DNA of 64,000 nucleotides from Sphingobium sp. SCG-1 (GTDB taxonomy: Bacteria > Pseudomonadota > Alphaproteobacteria > Sphingomonadales > Sphingomonadaceae): the NCBI RefSeq assembly GCF_002953135.1, contig NZ_CP026372.1:992001-1056000 (forward strand), written 5' to 3'. This document shows, piece after piece, positions 61,353 to 64,000 of this stretch. A program made the position numbers and the translations under genes. Each line of letters begins with the position of its first letter. The first letter of the stretch is position 1. The notes beneath the pieces were generated by a model. It made no database searches. It saw only the letters and a program-made list of their open reading frames with translations, and had not been told where the DNA came from.

Positions 61353-61492
61353 AGATTGGATCTGGCGCCTCGCGGCAGAGCCGCGACCGCGCTCTACGGC
61401 TCCAGCAGAACTGCTTGCGCCGCCGAGCCCCTGGCGGGTCTCGTAGGGTCGACGCGGAGCGCCTCTTCGAGGACGTTCCAGCGCCTCCCCCC

Positions 61493-61526
61493 GAACCGTG
61501 CTTGCACCTTTCAATGCACACGGCTC
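61493..61526 (-). ncRNA. Group II intron domain V
   Basis: The 34-base hairpin begins GAGCCGTGTGCATTG and ends GCAAGCACGGTTC with a GAAA loop, the classic catalytic domain V. Its first half overlaps the last codons and stop of the reverse transcriptase gene. Confidence 0.88.
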
Positions 61527-63376
61527 TCCATTCCGCTGGTCAACCGGCCGCCGTGGAGATGGACGTGGCATGAGCGACACAGAACGATAGTTCCGCGCCG
61601 CCGAGCCGATTGTTTCCACGCCGTCATCGGTCCGCGCCGCTTGTCCTTCAGCCTGTTGGGATGATGCGCTTCGAACGGACCATCAACATCGCCGCAGCTC
61701 TCGCATTCGCGTGCGCTGAGGCGTGTGATGATATCGTTCGTGCTCAGCGCAAGGCGTGAGCCGACCGTGGTGTTATCCACGACCGACCGTTGCCAAGGCC
61801 GAACGTTCAGGTGCTTCAACCTCCAGAGCATCTGGACCCGCAGTTCGCCCCGAACCATGGTTTTCACGCCATAGTCCGTCCCCAGTTTCAGATTTGCCAT
61901 GGCCCGCGCCCGCGTTATGCGCTGCCGCGCCGCGATGGTCGCCAGCAGGCTCCTGAACATGACGAGTTCAAGGCCGTCGAGCGAGCTTTTCACGCCGTCT
62001 GCGATCGCATAATAATTGGCGAGGCCACGTAGCTCCGAGTTGTAGGCAATGACCATTTCCGCGACACTGGAGTCGAGGAACTGCGGACGTACCCGGCCAT
62101 TCCTCAGATCGAGGTTGCCGAGTTTCTTGCGCCTGCAGAACCCATAGACCCGAGACCTCGGCACCCACAGCTTGATATTGCCCCGCGTTGGTCGGCGACG
62201 GACACGACGTGATCCGCCACCGACCTTCGACCGCCCTGCCATTGATCCGGCAGACCGCAACGTGAAGGCGCAAACGTGGAAGCCAAGGAACGGCGATCCC
62301 TTCGATGCATCACTGACCCGCGTCTTCTCCGGTGACACTTCAAGGTTGAGCCGATCACGAAGGAACGCTTCGATTTCAGCCCTGATCCTTGTTGCATCAG
62401 CCTTGCTGCCGATTACACCGACGAGAAAGTCGTCGGCGTAGCGACAATAGCGCAGGCGCCGGAAGTCCGGGTCCATTGGATCGACAGACGGACATGCCCG
62501 CCTTTCTTTCGTGACTGCCTTGATCCGCTTCAACAGGTTACGAACCTTGGCATCGTCCGCGCCACCGGCGCGGAGCGCATCGATCTCGGCACGATAATCA
62601 GCGATCTGGCGAGATAGACGCGTGTAGGCAGGATTTGCCCTGCGCGTTTTTCCCTGATCGAAGCCGACCCGCATTTCCTCCATGAACTCATCAAGCTCAT
62701 GGAGATATATGTTGGCCAGCAAGGGCGAGATTACGCCGCCCTGAGGGGTGCCGCTATAGGTCCGCTCGAACGTCCAGTCGTCCATGACGCCCGCCTTCAA
62801 CATCCGTTCGATCAGACCGATGAACCGAGGGTCATCGATGCGTTTCGAGAGAAGCCTAAGCAGGATGTCATGGTCGATGTTGTCGAAGAACCCGCGAACA
62901 TCCACCTCGATCAGCCATTTCATGCCTGTCCAGGTATTACGGATCTCTTCGAGCGCCGTATGGCACGAGCGCCCCGTGCGGAACCCATGACTATGCTTTG
63001 AGAACACAGGATCATAGATTTGCGCGAGGACGATTCGAGCCGCTTCCTGAACAATGCGATCATCGACCGTAGGGATGCCCAATGGGCGCATTTTGCCATT
63101 GCCCTTGGGGATATAGACCCGTCTGACCGGTCGGGGGCGGTAAGTGCCATCGGCCACCTGCCGGGCGAGATTGGCTAACCTCTCAAGCGTCATGCCGTCG
63201 AAGCTTTGCCCGTCAACGCCCGGTGTCGCTGCACCCCGGTTCCGGGACACTTTGACATAGGCCCGTTCGTAGAGATGCGACGATCTCAACAAGCGGTGAA
63301 GACCATTGACCCGCTTTCCCGCCCGCGACAGGGCCGGAAGAGTCTCGAGCCTTCTCAGGATAATAGCGGCCTGCAT
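61511..63376 (-). CDS. ltrA: Group II intron reverse transcriptase/maturase
   Basis: The 621-residue intron-encoded protein has RT motifs including VYIPKGNGKMRPLGIPTV near residue 88, YSGTPQGGVISPLLANIYL near 210, and the catalytic YADD in CRYADDFLVG near 316. A maturase (X) domain follows and then an HNH endonuclease-type zinc end (CESCGDVDG near 570, CRSCHVHLHGG near 600). It splices and mobilises its own intron. An AAGGAA lies seven bases before the ATG. All key motifs look intact, so it is probably active. Confidence 0.95.
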   Translation of the reverse strand: MQAAIILRRLETLPALSRAGKRVNGLHRLLRSSHLYERAYVKVSRNRGAATPGVDGQSFDGMTLERLANLARQVADGTYRPRPVRRVYIPKGNGKMRPLGIPTVDDRIVQEAARIVLAQIYDPVFSKHSHGFRTGRSCHTALEEIRNTWTGMKWLIEVDVRGFFDNIDHDILLRLLSKRIDDPRFIGLIERMLKAGVMDDWTFERTYSGTPQGGVISPLLANIYLHELDEFMEEMRVGFDQGKTRRANPAYTRLSRQIADYRAEIDALRAGGADDAKVRNLLKRIKAVTKERRACPSVDPMDPDFRRLRYCRYADDFLVGVIGSKADATRIRAEIEAFLRDRLNLEVSPEKTRVSDASKGSPFLGFHVCAFTLRSAGSMAGRSKVGGGSRRVRRRPTRGNIKLWVPRSRVYGFCRRKKLGNLDLRNGRVRPQFLDSSVAEMVIAYNSELRGLANYYAIADGVKSSLDGLELVMFRSLLATIAARQRITRARAMANLKLGTDYGVKTMVRGELRVQMLWRLKHLNVRPWQRSVVDNTTVGSRLALSTNDIITRLSARECESCGDVDGPFEAHHPNRLKDKRRGPMTAWKQSARRRGTIVLCRSCHVHLHGGRLTSGMESRVH

Positions 63377-64000
63377 CAGCAGTTCCTTTCCATCGATTGG
63401 TCGAGTTACGCAGAACTGCCGTCCTTCCCCCGCACCGGGCGGATTTCACGGTCGATCACTCGCCGCTTGTACCGCCGGTCCGTCCACCTCGCGGTGGCTG
63501 TCCCGGCCATTACACCGGGCATTCGAGTACTATGACGGCTCCGTCGCCATGCAGGTCCGATACGCTGGCCTGTTTAGGCGATCCCGTAGTTGCACGAGGA
63601 GGAGTCGCGATGCGTTTAGGTGCCCCGTTCGTTTCCTTGATCCCCTGACCGGGGCCGCGCCGTGCAGACTGGCGGCGATTCGCTAGGCCGCGCTCCTCGC
63701 CCTGCACGAAATGGCGTGTCATCCGCGTTCGCCATCGCTCACCTATTAACCGCTGGAAACTGGGATTCAGACAATCCAGTCTTCACCATGCGCACCTTGC
63801 CCGGAGGTCAGCCGCCCGACTGCGGAGTCAGGCTTCGATCCCTTCACCGACATGCTATGGTCCCGTTTCCCTTTCGGAATCTCAGCCGGCTCATCACCAG
63901 CACCGGTAAGTCGGTCAGGCAGAAACTGTGCCAGTAAGTTTCGTTCGGTAGAACACTCCTTTCTTCTCGCGCCACAACGGCGCACGGCCTTCGGTGACGA

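Larger units (their letters stand above)
61440..63985 (-). mobile_element. Group II intron, apparently complete
   Basis: On the minus strand the intron starts with GTGCGCC at 63985, forming the expected GCGCC-GGCGC hairpin, and carries about 600 bases of domains I-III before the reverse transcriptase gene. Domain V lies at 61493-61526 and a domain VI-like stem follows. The 3' end is probably near 61441, after CCCTACGA, with a few bases of uncertainty. The 5' exon has only 15 bases in the window; the 3' exon faces the end of qseM, about 85 bases away. No gene can be recognised as interrupted. Confidence 0.8.

Noticed and set aside
1..64000. CRISPR arrays, rRNA and tRNA genes
   Set aside because: No regularly spaced repeat array, rRNA segment or complete tRNA cloverleaf was seen on reading the window.

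Overview
The window looks like a chromosomal segment of a sphingomonad (Alphaproteobacteria, Sphingomonadaceae-like: Sphingobium, Sphingomonas or Novosphingobium). Evidence is the high GC, the division and cell wall gene order, the FtsZ tail, and two large TonB-dependent receptors with the usual sphingomonad N-terminal layout. All identifications come from reading the sequence; no database search was possible.

Positions 1 to about 24.1 kb are core genome. A tightly overlapped dcw cluster runs ftsL (3' end only), pbpB, murE, murF, mraY, murD, ftsW, murG, murC, a 70-residue unknown, murB, ddl, ftsQ, ftsA, ftsZ. It is followed by a TPR/SPOR-domain protein, three minus-strand genes (EamA transporter, exported methyltransferase-like protein, MerC-like protein), heme A synthase, rplM-rpsI with a clear terminator, and two small unknown genes.

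From about 24.1 kb the content becomes accessory. It opens with about 780 bp without a gene, a tyrosine recombinase and a RelE/HigB-type toxin-antitoxin pair. Positions 27 to 48 kb form a catabolic island: two TonB receptors, a hydantoinase/oxoprolinase-like protein, a DUF917 protein, a MOSC-flavodoxin reductase-ferredoxin fusion, a molybdopterin oxidoreductase, a ferredoxin, a cyclase-family hydrolase, an amidohydrolase, a metallo-beta-lactamase-fold enzyme, an AraC regulator and two MalT-like LuxR regulators. Two unreported-looking operator families tie this island together. GGGTAG-N14-GGGTAG occurs at three intergenic spots, and a TCCCCC pair with 22-bp period lies upstream of both TonB receptors. 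The likely job is uptake and breakdown of an unknown cyclic amide or N-heterocycle.

Positions 48.3 to 57.5 kb hold an Lrp/AsnC regulator divergent from a six-gene operon for branched-chain amino acid catabolism: indolepyruvate-ferredoxin-oxidoreductase-type enzyme, acyl-CoA dehydrogenase, leucine dehydrogenase, aminotransferase, thiolase and an HSD10-like dehydrogenase.

Positions 57.7 to 61.4 kb are the most striking part. They hold luxR, luxI, a phytanoyl-CoA dioxygenase-family gene, a DUF6499/DUF2285 activator split by a CCC-TGA +1 frameshift, then a divergent XRE repressor and a small DUF2285 protein that share one palindromic promoter/operator. This matches the TraR-TraI-FseA-QseC-QseM circuit that controls excision of the Mesorhizobium ICEMlSym(R7A) element, here in a sphingomonad and with a dioxygenase gene added. 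A complete group II intron (about 61.44 to 63.99 kb, minus strand) sits beside it. The window therefore probably contains the quorum-sensing control module of an integrative and conjugative element whose transfer genes lie outside.
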